From Acidobacteriota bacterium (GTDB lineage: Bacteria; Acidobacteriota; Thermoanaerobaculia; Thermoanaerobaculales; Sulfomarinibacteraceae), in contig DAOWFV010000162.1 in the NCBI GenBank assembly GCA_030637805.1, positions 1-16,512 of the forward strand: a stretch of 16,512 nt of DNA. Reading direction: 5' to 3'. The notes under the pieces were generated by a model. It did no database searches. It was not told where the DNA came from and saw only the letters and a list, made by a program, of their open reading frames with translations. Shown piece after piece: positions 1-6,673 of the stretch. The position numbers and the translations under genes are program-made. Position 1 is the first letter of the stretch. Every line of letters starts with the position of its first letter.

Positions 1-306
1 AGCCGCCAGGTGGGTCGTGGGAGGACGCAAATCATCCATTTCGGGCAGGAGGTGGAGATCGGCCTCCCTGCGAAGGACCTTGCGCAGAAAGATTTCGAAC
101 TCCCGCGCGGCGGTGAGGTCCACCGACTGCACGCCCTCCCCTTCCCTCGGTTCGATCATGATCGGACCGACAAAGACCGTCTCCGTGCCCTCGAGGTCGA
201 GCTCGGGCTTCAGGTGCAGCTCGATTCGAATCTCGCGGGCGCCGGCGCCGCAAACGGCCGCCACCGCGACAAACACGATCAACAGCTCAGTTATCTTCTT
301 GCGCAT
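1..306 (-). CDS. Unrecognised secreted protein, C-terminus cut by window edge
   Basis: An open frame of 102 codons runs from an ATG at 306-304 off the left edge without a stop, so only the N-terminal part is visible. Residues 1-23 form a plausible signal peptide: a basic MRKK start, a hydrophobic stretch LLIVFVAVAAV, then CGAGA before REIRIEL. The Cys at 19 lacks a proper lipobox (V precedes it), so signal peptidase I cleavage is more likely than lipidation. The visible mature part alternates beta-like segments (IRIELHL, ETVFVGPIMIEP) with a charged helical stretch (AAREFEIFLRKVLRREADL). AAGGGG lies six bases before the ATG. The gene overlaps the TPR gene upstream by 20 bp, so the two are very likely co-translated. 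I do not recognise the family; the export signal and operon position suggest an envelope role, which is inference. Confidence 0.72.
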   Translation of the reverse strand, partial: MRKKITELLIVFVAVAAVCGAGAREIRIELHLKPELDLEGTETVFVGPIMIEPREGEGVQSVDLTAAREFEIFLRKVLRREADLHLLPEMDDLRPPTTHLAA

Positions 307-709
307 CGTCCGCCCCTTCGTCCGGTGTCGGAGTCTCTTCCGGGACAGCTATGTTATTCGTGTAGAACTCCTGGAATCGGGTGTAATTCCGTCTCAACGC
401 ATCGTTGTTGGGCGCGATCGCGAGACCGGTCTGGTAAGTGAGAAGGGCTGCCTCAAACCTCCCGTTCGCCTCCTGTGCAACGGCGATGTTGTTGAGGATC
501 CGCGGTTGGTTGGGGGTCAACTGGTCGGCATGTTCGAAACGCATCAGCGCCTCCTGCCAGTAGCCTCGCCGCGCGGCTTTGTAGCCCCACTTCATCTCGG
601 CATCCGCCTCCCTGGCGTTGGGGTCCCCTGCGACGACTGTGCCTGCGGCCAACATCACCAACAACAGGAGCACTGCACCGGCTTTCGTGGCTCTGAGTCT
701 ATTTCGCAC
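287..709 (-). CDS. Small secreted TPR-repeat protein
   Basis: A protein of about 140 residues. Residues 1-28 are a signal peptide (basic VRNRLRATK, hydrophobic AGAVLLLLVMLAAGTVV, cleavage near VVA/GD). Two tetratricopeptide repeats follow at about 39-69 and 72-103, with the usual pattern of a small residue, Y, EAL, and a Pro closing the second helix (WQEALMRFEHADQLTPNQP; FEAALLTYQTGLAIAPNN). The C-terminal 20 residues are acidic and Pro/Thr-rich. I chose the GTG at 709 because GGAGG sits nine bases upstream and the signal peptide then begins properly; the frame also opens at a GTG at 742, which lacks a clear ribosome site. TPR proteins are protein-protein adaptors, so a periplasmic scaffold role beside the VWA protein is plausible. 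It starts about 65 bp after the VWA stop and overlaps the next gene by 20 bp, suggesting one operon. Confidence 0.83.
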   Translation of the reverse strand: MRNRLRATKAGAVLLLLVMLAAGTVVAGDPNAREADAEMKWGYKAARRGYWQEALMRFEHADQLTPNQPRILNNIAVAQEANGRFEAALLTYQTGLAIAPNNDALRRNYTRFQEFYTNNIAVPEETPTPDEGADDAQEDN

Positions 710-773
710 CGGATTCCACCTCCGCTCTCCGTTACTGACCACGGTGACGACCGCGGCCAGCCGATTTCCCCGA

Positions 774-3398
774 TCAGCCCCCGGTAGGATAGTACCCGGT
801 GATCGTTCGCACCTTGACCTTTTTTCGATCCACCTGGACCTTGATCTTCCGCAGCTCGTCCGCCGGTCGCTCCGAACTCGATGTGTAGGCGATCAAGTAC
901 TGCGTCCTCAGCTCGCGGTTGATCTCGCTGTAGATGGAGTCGAGCTCCGATTTCTCGGACATGAAAAACGCTCGCCCGCCGGTCGCACTCGCGAGCTTGC
1001 TGAGCTGCCACCTGGTAGTGACCTTGGTCGACGGAATGGCGACGCCGACGGTATAAATCGTCACTCCCATCCGCTGCGCATACCCGAGGGCGTCCCCAAA
1101 CTCATTTTTCGACGCCGTGTCGTCTCCATCCGAAAGCACCACCATAGCGCGCCGTCCCGTGACCCCGGAAAACTGGAACAACCCCATGATCACCGCGTCG
1201 TACAACGCGGTCGCCCGGTCGGCGTAGAGAGCGAGCAGGGCATTCTCGATGATCGTGAAGTTGGCCGTGAAACCGGCGAGAATGTCCGGCCGGTCGGAGA
1301 ATGTCTCGATGAAAGCACGATCTCTCGGACGGAGGAGATCACTCAGAAAGCCCATCACGACGCGCTGTACGGTGGGAAGGGTCAACGTCATCGAGCCCGA
1401 GGTATCGATCACGATGCCCATCCTCACCGGCAGGTCCCGGTGCAGGGAAAAGTGCGAGATCGTCTGCTCGACCTTGTCCTCGTAGACCGTGAAATCCTCG
1501 AGCTTCAGGTCCTCGACGGGATTGCCACGCCCGTCCAAGACGGTAACCGGCAACTCGATCGCCGTGACCTTGACCACGGCTCCGAATTGCGGGGAGTTGA
1601 CGAATTGGATGTCCTCGGCCTGGGAGTTGTCACCGAGGGTGGCAAGAGCTCTCAGGTAGCCGAACTGCTCCACGGCGTTGAGGACCACCCACGCCTCGTA
1701 AGGCGGTTCGTGGATGGTTGTAAGGGGCTCGTCGTTCCAGAACAGCTCGAGGCGGTCCAGCTCGCCGTCCGATGGAATGTTGAGCTCGGCGGCCACATGC
1801 ACCCGATCGCCATCGCTGTCCGCGGTGGAAACCGGCTTGAGCCGCACATAGAATCGCTCGCGGCCTACGTTGAGGGTGTAGCCGTCGCGGCCGATCTCCT
1901 CGCCGGACGCGTCATAGCCGACCACCATCACCGAGGTCAGCTTGGGCAGCGGCCCGACATCCAGGTCGATACCGAAGGGTGGACGGTTTTTCGTCAGGAT
2001 CAACTCGTTGTCGAGGAAGAAAGTCACCTTCGCGACCTCTGGACGGGTCAGCGCCTCGAAGCGGACAAGGCCGCTCACAGCGTCGCCTTCGGGTCCCACC
2101 AATCGCAGAATTGGCTCTTCCTCTTCCTGTTCGTCACTCGCCACAAAGGTCTCGAGACCGATGAGCATGTCGGTCCCGTACTCCTCCGCGAAGTCTTCGA
2201 ATTCATCGTCGGCCTCAATCACCGCCAGCGCCCTGTCGACCTCGAACTGATACTCCTGGATCGCGGCGTGCTTCGAGTGGACATCCTCCACCTTGACGCG
2301 GAGATGGTAGTCACCGGGCCGGATGAGCCGATCGAGAAGTAAACCCACGCGATCTCCCGCATGCGGCACGGAGAAGAGATAACGGAACCGGTCCACCATC
2401 ACCTCCTCTTTGCTCGTTATTTCGCCCACCACGTCCAGCTGCACAACGTCGACGTCCCCGACTGGAGTTGTACCGAGCCCCGCCACCTCGACGTCGATGG
2501 CGAACCCGACCTCGACCAACCCGCCGCGGGCCGCGCGGGCGTTGTTTTCGATCGAAAACTCGAGCGGCTCCGCATGATCGTCCAGCAGGGCGGAGAACTC
2601 CATGAATCGATGCGAGGTGGACTCGAACTTCCCGCCCCGTCGGTCGACCTCGGGAAAGTGGTTCATGGCTCTCAGGTACCGCGGTTCGCTACTCCACTGC
2701 CGGGCGGCATTGAGGAGGCGCATCGTGACATCGCCGTTGGGGCAGCGAAATTGCGGGCTGTCAAACAAGCTGCCGGTGGCGGAGGGACCGCGCGTCTCCG
2801 CCGATCCGACGGAGGCCTGGAGACGCCGGTAACCGTCCATCGCGGTCCACATTTCCCAGCGATCCAGCGAGTATTCCTGGTAGAAGAGCACAACCACGTC
2901 CTCGCCGAGCCCCTCGAGGTAGCGCCAGCCCCAGAAGTCCATGGGCCGGAAGTAGGCTCCGCACCGGGGATTGTGACGAAAGGTCGGAGGGCCGTGGATC
3001 AACAGGATGCGGGCACGATCTTCCCTGGTGTTCCCGAACTCGAGCCGGGCGAGCTCGAGCCGCTCCTCATACAGGCTGCGGAAGGAGGTGCCCAGACCCG
3101 ACTGTCTCCCCCAGAGGATCCAGAGCCGCTCGGCGAAGGCGTGGCGCTGCGCGTCGGTTTCCAAGGCCAGGAAGGCCCGCCGCTGCTCCTTGGTGATCAG
3201 TGGATAGACCTCTTCGTCGAGCCATATCCGCCAGCGAATCGGCAGCTCCTGCAACTGGACGGTTTCCTGCTTCTTTCGATCTTTCTTTTTGCCGCCGGAA
3301 CCCGCGGCTGCCGGACTGCTAACCAACCCCGCGCACAGAATGCAAACGAGCAGCAGAGGAAAAATCCCTCGCTCCCGCCTGCTCATCTGTTCTTCCAT
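774..3398 (-). CDS. Secreted GWxTD-like / von Willebrand A domain protein
   Basis: A large exported protein of 874 residues. The signal peptide covers residues 1-32 (hydrophobic IFPLLLVCILCAGLV, then SSPAAA/G), followed by a Lys-rich linker. Residues about 55-180 resemble a GWxTD domain: WLDEEVYPLITKEQRRAFLAL, then a divergent motif EFGNTREDRARILLIHGPP where other members carry GWxTDRG...GPP. A middle beta-rich region (about 230-640) looks like Ig or carbohydrate-binding-like modules. Residues about 655-850 are a VWA domain with an intact metal-binding DTSGS at 665-669 and LSDGDD, preceded by DFTVYEDKVEQTISHFS, typical of the acidobacterial VWFA-related family. I chose the ATG at 3398 because GAGGTG lies nine bases upstream; ATG at 3386 (GGAAG upstream) is also possible, and the frame opens at 3455. 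VWA domains bind ligands through a bound divalent metal; the ligand here is unknown. Downstream TPR and secreted genes follow closely. Confidence 0.88.
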   Translation of the reverse strand: MEEQMSRRERGIFPLLLVCILCAGLVSSPAAAGSGGKKKDRKKQETVQLQELPIRWRIWLDEEVYPLITKEQRRAFLALETDAQRHAFAERLWILWGRQSGLGTSFRSLYEERLELARLEFGNTREDRARILLIHGPPTFRHNPRCGAYFRPMDFWGWRYLEGLGEDVVVLFYQEYSLDRWEMWTAMDGYRRLQASVGSAETRGPSATGSLFDSPQFRCPNGDVTMRLLNAARQWSSEPRYLRAMNHFPEVDRRGGKFESTSHRFMEFSALLDDHAEPLEFSIENNARAARGGLVEVGFAIDVEVAGLGTTPVGDVDVVQLDVVGEITSKEEVMVDRFRYLFSVPHAGDRVGLLLDRLIRPGDYHLRVKVEDVHSKHAAIQEYQFEVDRALAVIEADDEFEDFAEEYGTDMLIGLETFVASDEQEEEEPILRLVGPEGDAVSGLVRFEALTRPEVAKVTFFLDNELILTKNRPPFGIDLDVGPLPKLTSVMVVGYDASGEEIGRDGYTLNVGRERFYVRLKPVSTADSDGDRVHVAAELNIPSDGELDRLELFWNDEPLTTIHEPPYEAWVVLNAVEQFGYLRALATLGDNSQAEDIQFVNSPQFGAVVKVTAIELPVTVLDGRGNPVEDLKLEDFTVYEDKVEQTISHFSLHRDLPVRMGIVIDTSGSMTLTLPTVQRVVMGFLSDLLRPRDRAFIETFSDRPDILAGFTANFTIIENALLALYADRATALYDAVIMGLFQFSGVTGRRAMVVLSDGDDTASKNEFGDALGYAQRMGVTIYTVGVAIPSTKVTTRWQLSKLASATGGRAFFMSEKSELDSIYSEINRELRTQYLIAYTSSSERPADELRKIKVQVDRKKVKVRTITGYYPTGG

Positions 3399-3600
3399 CT
3401 CGATTTTCACCTCAACAGAGTAGCGCGGAATCTCCCGAGGTCCAGTGGCACGCATCCACTACCTCAGGCCACGCCGCACGGTCCCTCAGTGCCGCCTCGA
3501 ACGTAGTCCTGCTAACTTATGCAACACCAGGAAACCAGGTTACCTTTCGCCTCCAATAGAAATACGGATCCAATCGCGGCTGGTTGAGGCAAGGGGTGGG

Positions 3601-3635
3601 TCAGTTCTCAGTTTTGAGTTTTTAGTTTTGAGTTA
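3601..3635. repeat. Degenerate heptanucleotide array (five 7-bp units)
   Basis: Five consecutive 7-bp units can be laid out without gaps: TCAGTTC, TCAGTTT, TGAGTTT, TTAGTTT, TGAGTTA. The tract is AT-rich in a GC-rich genome and directly abuts the 78-bp GC-rich element. Arrays with the same period and copy number but other unit sequences occur at 8741-8775 and 9751-9785. Confidence 0.75.
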
Positions 3636-3710
3636 CTGGCGCCCTTCCGGCTTCGCCCGCGGCTACGCCGTGACCAAGGCGGGCGCCGTGACCCCCCGCC
3701 GTGAGCGGGT
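3633..3710 (+). repeat. 78-bp GC-rich interspersed repeat, copy A
   Basis: This stretch matches the reverse complement of 8867-8944 at 75 of 78 positions; the three differences are all transitions. It contains an inverted repeat GGCGCCC (3638-3644) / GGGCGCC (3681-3687), and a 10-bp direct repeat CGCCGTGACC at 3666-3675 and 3684-3693. It can therefore fold, but encodes nothing recognisable. Similarity stops sharply after GAGCGGGT. The upstream end is fused to a heptamer array in both copies. No flanking transposase is present, so it behaves like a non-autonomous or REP-like intergenic element. Confidence 0.88.
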
Positions 3711-3848
3711 TCAGGCAAGGGCGCGCTACCTCGGAGGTGCCTGGCATCCTCACGGGCAGAGTGCCGATAGGAAAGTCGCGCTGAAATCGGAAGCGCCCTC
3801 CAGAACACCGGGCGCGGGCAAGGACTACTCCAGGACACGGGAGGGGAT

Positions 3849-5516
3849 CTACGTCTGCAGAACCCCGGTTTTGAACGGGGGGATCTCGGCCTGGTGTGCC
3901 GACGCGGCGATGCTGCGGGCCAACACCTCGCGGGTCCGCCGCGGATCGATGATCTCGTCCAGCCACAGCCTGGCCGCAGCGTATCGGGGGTCGGCGGCCG
4001 CCTCGTACCGCGCCTGAATCTCTCCCAGAAGCTTCGCCTTCTCCTCGTCCGAGACCTCCTCGCCGCGGTTCTTGAGCTGAATGGCGAGCAGAGTTTCCGA
4101 TGCCTGTTGCCCTCCCATCACGGCGATCGATGCCGACGGCCAGGCGAAGAAGAAACGCGCATCGTACGCCCGGCCGCACATGGCGTAGTTACCGGCCCCG
4201 AACGAGTTGCCTATGAAGACGGTGAACTTCGGAACCACCGAGTTGGCGACCACGTTGACCAGCTTGGCACCATCCTTGATGATGCCCTCCCTTTCGGATT
4301 TCGAACCGACCATGAAGCCGGTAACGTCCTGGAGGAAGACCATCGGGATGCCCTTCTGATTCATCAGCTCCACGAACCGGGCGCCCTTGTCGGCGGCATC
4401 GGAGTAGATCACCCCGCCGATCTGCATCTCGCGCTCCGTGTCTTTCAGACCCCGTTTTCGGTGTACCACCTGGCGCTGGTTGGCGATGATTCCCACCGCC
4501 CAACCGTCGATGCGGCCGGTTCCGCAGATCAGGGTGCGGCCGTAGTTCGCCTTGTACTCGGAGAACTCGGAGCCGTCGAGGAGCACCGCGAGCAGCGCGT
4601 AGGTGTCGTAGGGACGCGAACGGGCAACGGGCAGCAGCCCCAGCAGGTCCTCGGAGTCGGCGAGTGGTTCCCGGGAATCGATGCGGTCGAAGGGAGCCAG
4701 CTGCGGATGGGACAGCTCGCCGATTCGGGCACGAATGTGCTCGATCGCGGATTGATCGTCGGGGAAGCGGTCATCGACGACGCCTGAAATGTCCACCTGG
4801 ACCTCCGCGCCGCCCAGCGACTGGCCGTCCATCTGTTCGCCGATCGCGGCCTGAACCAGGTGGGAGCCGGCGAGGAAAATGGTTCCGGTGCCCTCCACGA
4901 TCAATGCCTCGTCCGACATTATGGGCAAGTAGGCGCCCCCCGCAACGCAGGAGCCGAGAATGGCTGCGATCTGGTATATGCCCTGGGCTGAAAGGCGGGC
5001 ATTGTTGAAGAAGACCCTTCCGAAGTGGTCGCGATCCGGAAAAATCTCGTCCTGCATGGGCAGAAAAACCCCGGCGGAATCCACCAGGTAAATTACGGGC
5101 AGGCGGTTTTCCATGGCAATATCCTGCGCCCTGAGGATCTTCTTGCAGGTGAGGGGAAACCAGGCTCCGGCCTTGACCGTAGCGTCGTTGGCGACGACCA
5201 CACATTCGCGACCGCGGACCTTGCCCAGACCCACCACCACACCCGCCGCCGGGGCCCCGCCCCACTCCTCGTAAATCTCCCAGGCTGCGAAGGCGCCCAG
5301 CTCGAGCAGCTCGGTGCCCTCGTCGATGAGCGCGGAAACCCGCTCGCGGGCCAGCAGCTTGCCTTTTGCCCTCTGTCTTTCGGCGGCTCTCTCGCCGCCG
5401 CCTTCGGCGATGCTGCTCCGCTGGGCCTCGAGAATCCGCAGCTGGTTGCGCCAGTGGTCACGGTTCGTCTCGAAAGTGACGTCGCGGCGCACTGTGACAT
5501 CGAGGACCTTGGGCAT
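3849..5516 (-). CDS. Acyl-CoA carboxylase beta (carboxyltransferase) subunit
   Basis: Cytosolic biotin-dependent carboxyltransferase of 555 residues. It moves a carboxyl group from carboxybiotin to an acyl-CoA. Family hallmarks are RAKGKLLARERV near residue 50, the N-terminal crotonase-fold half with LVDSAGVFLPMQDEIFPD and GGAYLPIMSDEALIVEGTG, and the C-terminal half with FLQDVTGFMVGSKSEREGI, GNSFGAGNYAMCGRAYDARF and FAWPSASIAVMGGQQA. The GAGNYAMCGRAY and MGGQQA signatures fit the methylcrotonyl-/geranyl-CoA carboxylase branch better than the propionyl-CoA branch, but the substrate cannot be settled here. The chosen ATG at 5516 has AAGGAGG six bases upstream. An ATG at 5540 lacks such a site and lies in a TACAAT (5544-5539) that could itself be a -10 box. 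No biotin carboxylase or biotin carrier gene is in the window. The gene is divergent from the GNAT gene. Confidence 0.92.
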   Translation of the reverse strand: MPKVLDVTVRRDVTFETNRDHWRNQLRILEAQRSSIAEGGGERAAERQRAKGKLLARERVSALIDEGTELLELGAFAAWEIYEEWGGAPAAGVVVGLGKVRGRECVVVANDATVKAGAWFPLTCKKILRAQDIAMENRLPVIYLVDSAGVFLPMQDEIFPDRDHFGRVFFNNARLSAQGIYQIAAILGSCVAGGAYLPIMSDEALIVEGTGTIFLAGSHLVQAAIGEQMDGQSLGGAEVQVDISGVVDDRFPDDQSAIEHIRARIGELSHPQLAPFDRIDSREPLADSEDLLGLLPVARSRPYDTYALLAVLLDGSEFSEYKANYGRTLICGTGRIDGWAVGIIANQRQVVHRKRGLKDTEREMQIGGVIYSDAADKGARFVELMNQKGIPMVFLQDVTGFMVGSKSEREGIIKDGAKLVNVVANSVVPKFTVFIGNSFGAGNYAMCGRAYDARFFFAWPSASIAVMGGQQASETLLAIQLKNRGEEVSDEEKAKLLGEIQARYEAAADPRYAAARLWLDEIIDPRRTREVLARSIAASAHQAEIPPFKTGVLQT

Positions 5517-5587
5517 GGGTCGCCTCCTTGCGTCCGCCATTGTAGCCTCGCCCCGCGTTTCAGGCTCGTCACAACGTCCAAGGAACC

Positions 5588-5652
5588 TCCCCTCTTTCCC
5601 TCTTCCCGTCTTCTCCTCTTCCCCTTTTCACCCTTTTCACCCTTTTCACCTC
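5588..5652. repeat. Pyrimidine-rich tract with 9-bp triplicate
   Basis: A nearly pure pyrimidine run lies between the divergent carboxylase and GNAT genes. It ends in three exact 9-bp units CCCTTTTCA at 5622-5630, 5631-5639 and 5640-5648. It sits where promoters for both genes should be, but I see no clear -35/-10 pair. It is a likely slippage-prone microsatellite; any regulatory role is speculative. Confidence 0.65.
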
Positions 5653-5696
5653 TGTGCTGGTCCTCTGCTAAACTCACCGTCCGGATCGGAGAAGGA

Positions 5697-6620
5697 ATGG
5701 CAAAGATCAAGCTGCGCCGAACCAACCGCGAGGAACTGCCCGGGATTTCGGTGCTGCGCGACGCGGTGGCGGCGGATCTCGACGCCTACCCGTCCAACCA
5801 CGGAGTCCTCGATCTCGAAATGGATGTGGATCCCGACCTGCGCCACCTCATCACTCACGACCCGGACGGCTTTTTTACCGCAACCGAACGGGACGAGACC
5901 CTTGGATTCGCCGCTGCACACGTTCGCTCGCGGCAATGTGTCCTGTCCGAGCTCTGGGTCCTTCCGCAACACCAGGGGCGCGGCGCCGGTGCAACCCTGC
6001 TCGAGCGGGTTCTCTCCTACGGCGATCGTTCCGGCGCGCGCGAATTCCTGGCCTTGGTGCCGGTGGAACCCGCGGTCCAGGCAATGCTCCTCGACCATGG
6101 TTTCGTACCGATGGCGCCGGTCTACCTCTTCGGCCTGTCGATGGCCTCTGCAACAAAACTAGCCTCCGCACTGACCCGGCTCCTCCCGGGTAGGGACGTC
6201 ACCACCGATCTCGTCACACATCGCGGACAGGCAGACCTCGACAGGATAGACCGCGTTACCCGCAACATCACCCGCCAGGTGGATCACAACTATTGGCTCA
6301 AGGACCTGGAACTCCGCGCCGCTTTCGTGCGCCAGGGCGAACGGATCGCGGCCTATTCCTACGGCGGCAAGTCGCAAGTCGGGCCTGTCGCGGGGAGCAC
6401 CCAGGACGCGGCCCTGTCCGCCCTCGGCTGGGCCATCCATCTGGCGCTCGAGGCCGGGGACACCAACACCCTCCAATTACGAGTACCGGCTCCCTTCACC
6501 GCGGCGGTCGACGCTCTGCGGGAGGTGGGAGCGCGCATCGAGTCCACCCTGCTGGTCTACGGTAAGGGAGTGTCGCTCTCCTTCGACCGTTCGGTCTTCG
6601 GTCCGGTTTGCCTGCCATGA
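5697..6620 (+). CDS. Two-domain GNAT-family N-acetyltransferase
   Basis: A 307-residue cytosolic protein. Residues 1-150 form a GNAT domain with the acetyl-CoA pyrophosphate-binding motif A: LSELWVLPQHQGRGAGATLL, with QGRGAG at 93-98, followed by REFLALVPVEPAVQAMLLDHGF where a beta-strand and C-terminal helix are expected. Residues about 160-307 look like a second, degenerate GNAT fold (ERIAAYSYGG..., then a helix and TLQLRVPAPF) without a clear QxxGxG motif. Tandem GNAT proteins often keep one active domain, so acetylation of an unknown amine or protein is the likely reaction. The frame stays open far upstream, but the ATG at 5697 has GGAG five bases before it, and the upstream frame runs antisense through the carboxylase. 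A UvrD-like helicase follows 53 bp downstream on the same strand, probably co-transcribed. Substrate unknown. Confidence 0.85.
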   Translation: MAKIKLRRTNREELPGISVLRDAVAADLDAYPSNHGVLDLEMDVDPDLRHLITHDPDGFFTATERDETLGFAAAHVRSRQCVLSELWVLPQHQGRGAGATLLERVLSYGDRSGAREFLALVPVEPAVQAMLLDHGFVPMAPVYLFGLSMASATKLASALTRLLPGRDVTTDLVTHRGQADLDRIDRVTRNITRQVDHNYWLKDLELRAAFVRQGERIAAYSYGGKSQVGPVAGSTQDAALSALGWAIHLALEAGDTNTLQLRVPAPFTAAVDALREVGARIESTLLVYGKGVSLSFDRSVFGPVCLP

Positions 6621-6673
6621 GGGAGATCCCGCGCGAACCTGCCCGGCGCGGGGCGTATCCGGTCTAGCTCGCG

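Larger units (their letters stand above)
3399..3848. other. 450-bp gap between carboxylase and VWA genes
   Basis: Both flanking genes are on the minus strand. The part nearest the VWA gene (3399-3600) must hold its leader, but I find no convincing -35/-10 pair there. The centre (3601-3710) is a heptamer array abutting a 78-bp GC-rich repeat, listed separately. The remaining part (3711-3848), just after the carboxylase stop, shows no coding signal and no clear intrinsic terminator. Confidence 0.6.

Noticed and set aside
618..3506. Two long plus-strand open frames (618-2342 and 2361-3506) opposite the VWA gene
   Set aside because: They are antisense shadows of a GC-rich gene; the translations are Arg/Gly/His-rich without domain pattern, while the minus strand shows a signal peptide, GWxTD-like and VWA motifs.
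3638..3687. GC hairpin of the 78-bp element as an intrinsic terminator
   Set aside because: The stem is only 7 bp around a 36-nt loop and no T-tract follows in either orientation, although the adjacent heptamers are AT-rich.
5025..5696. Long N-terminal extension of the GNAT frame
   Set aside because: It runs antisense through the carboxylase gene; the ATG at 5697 has a good ribosome site and begins the GNAT fold.
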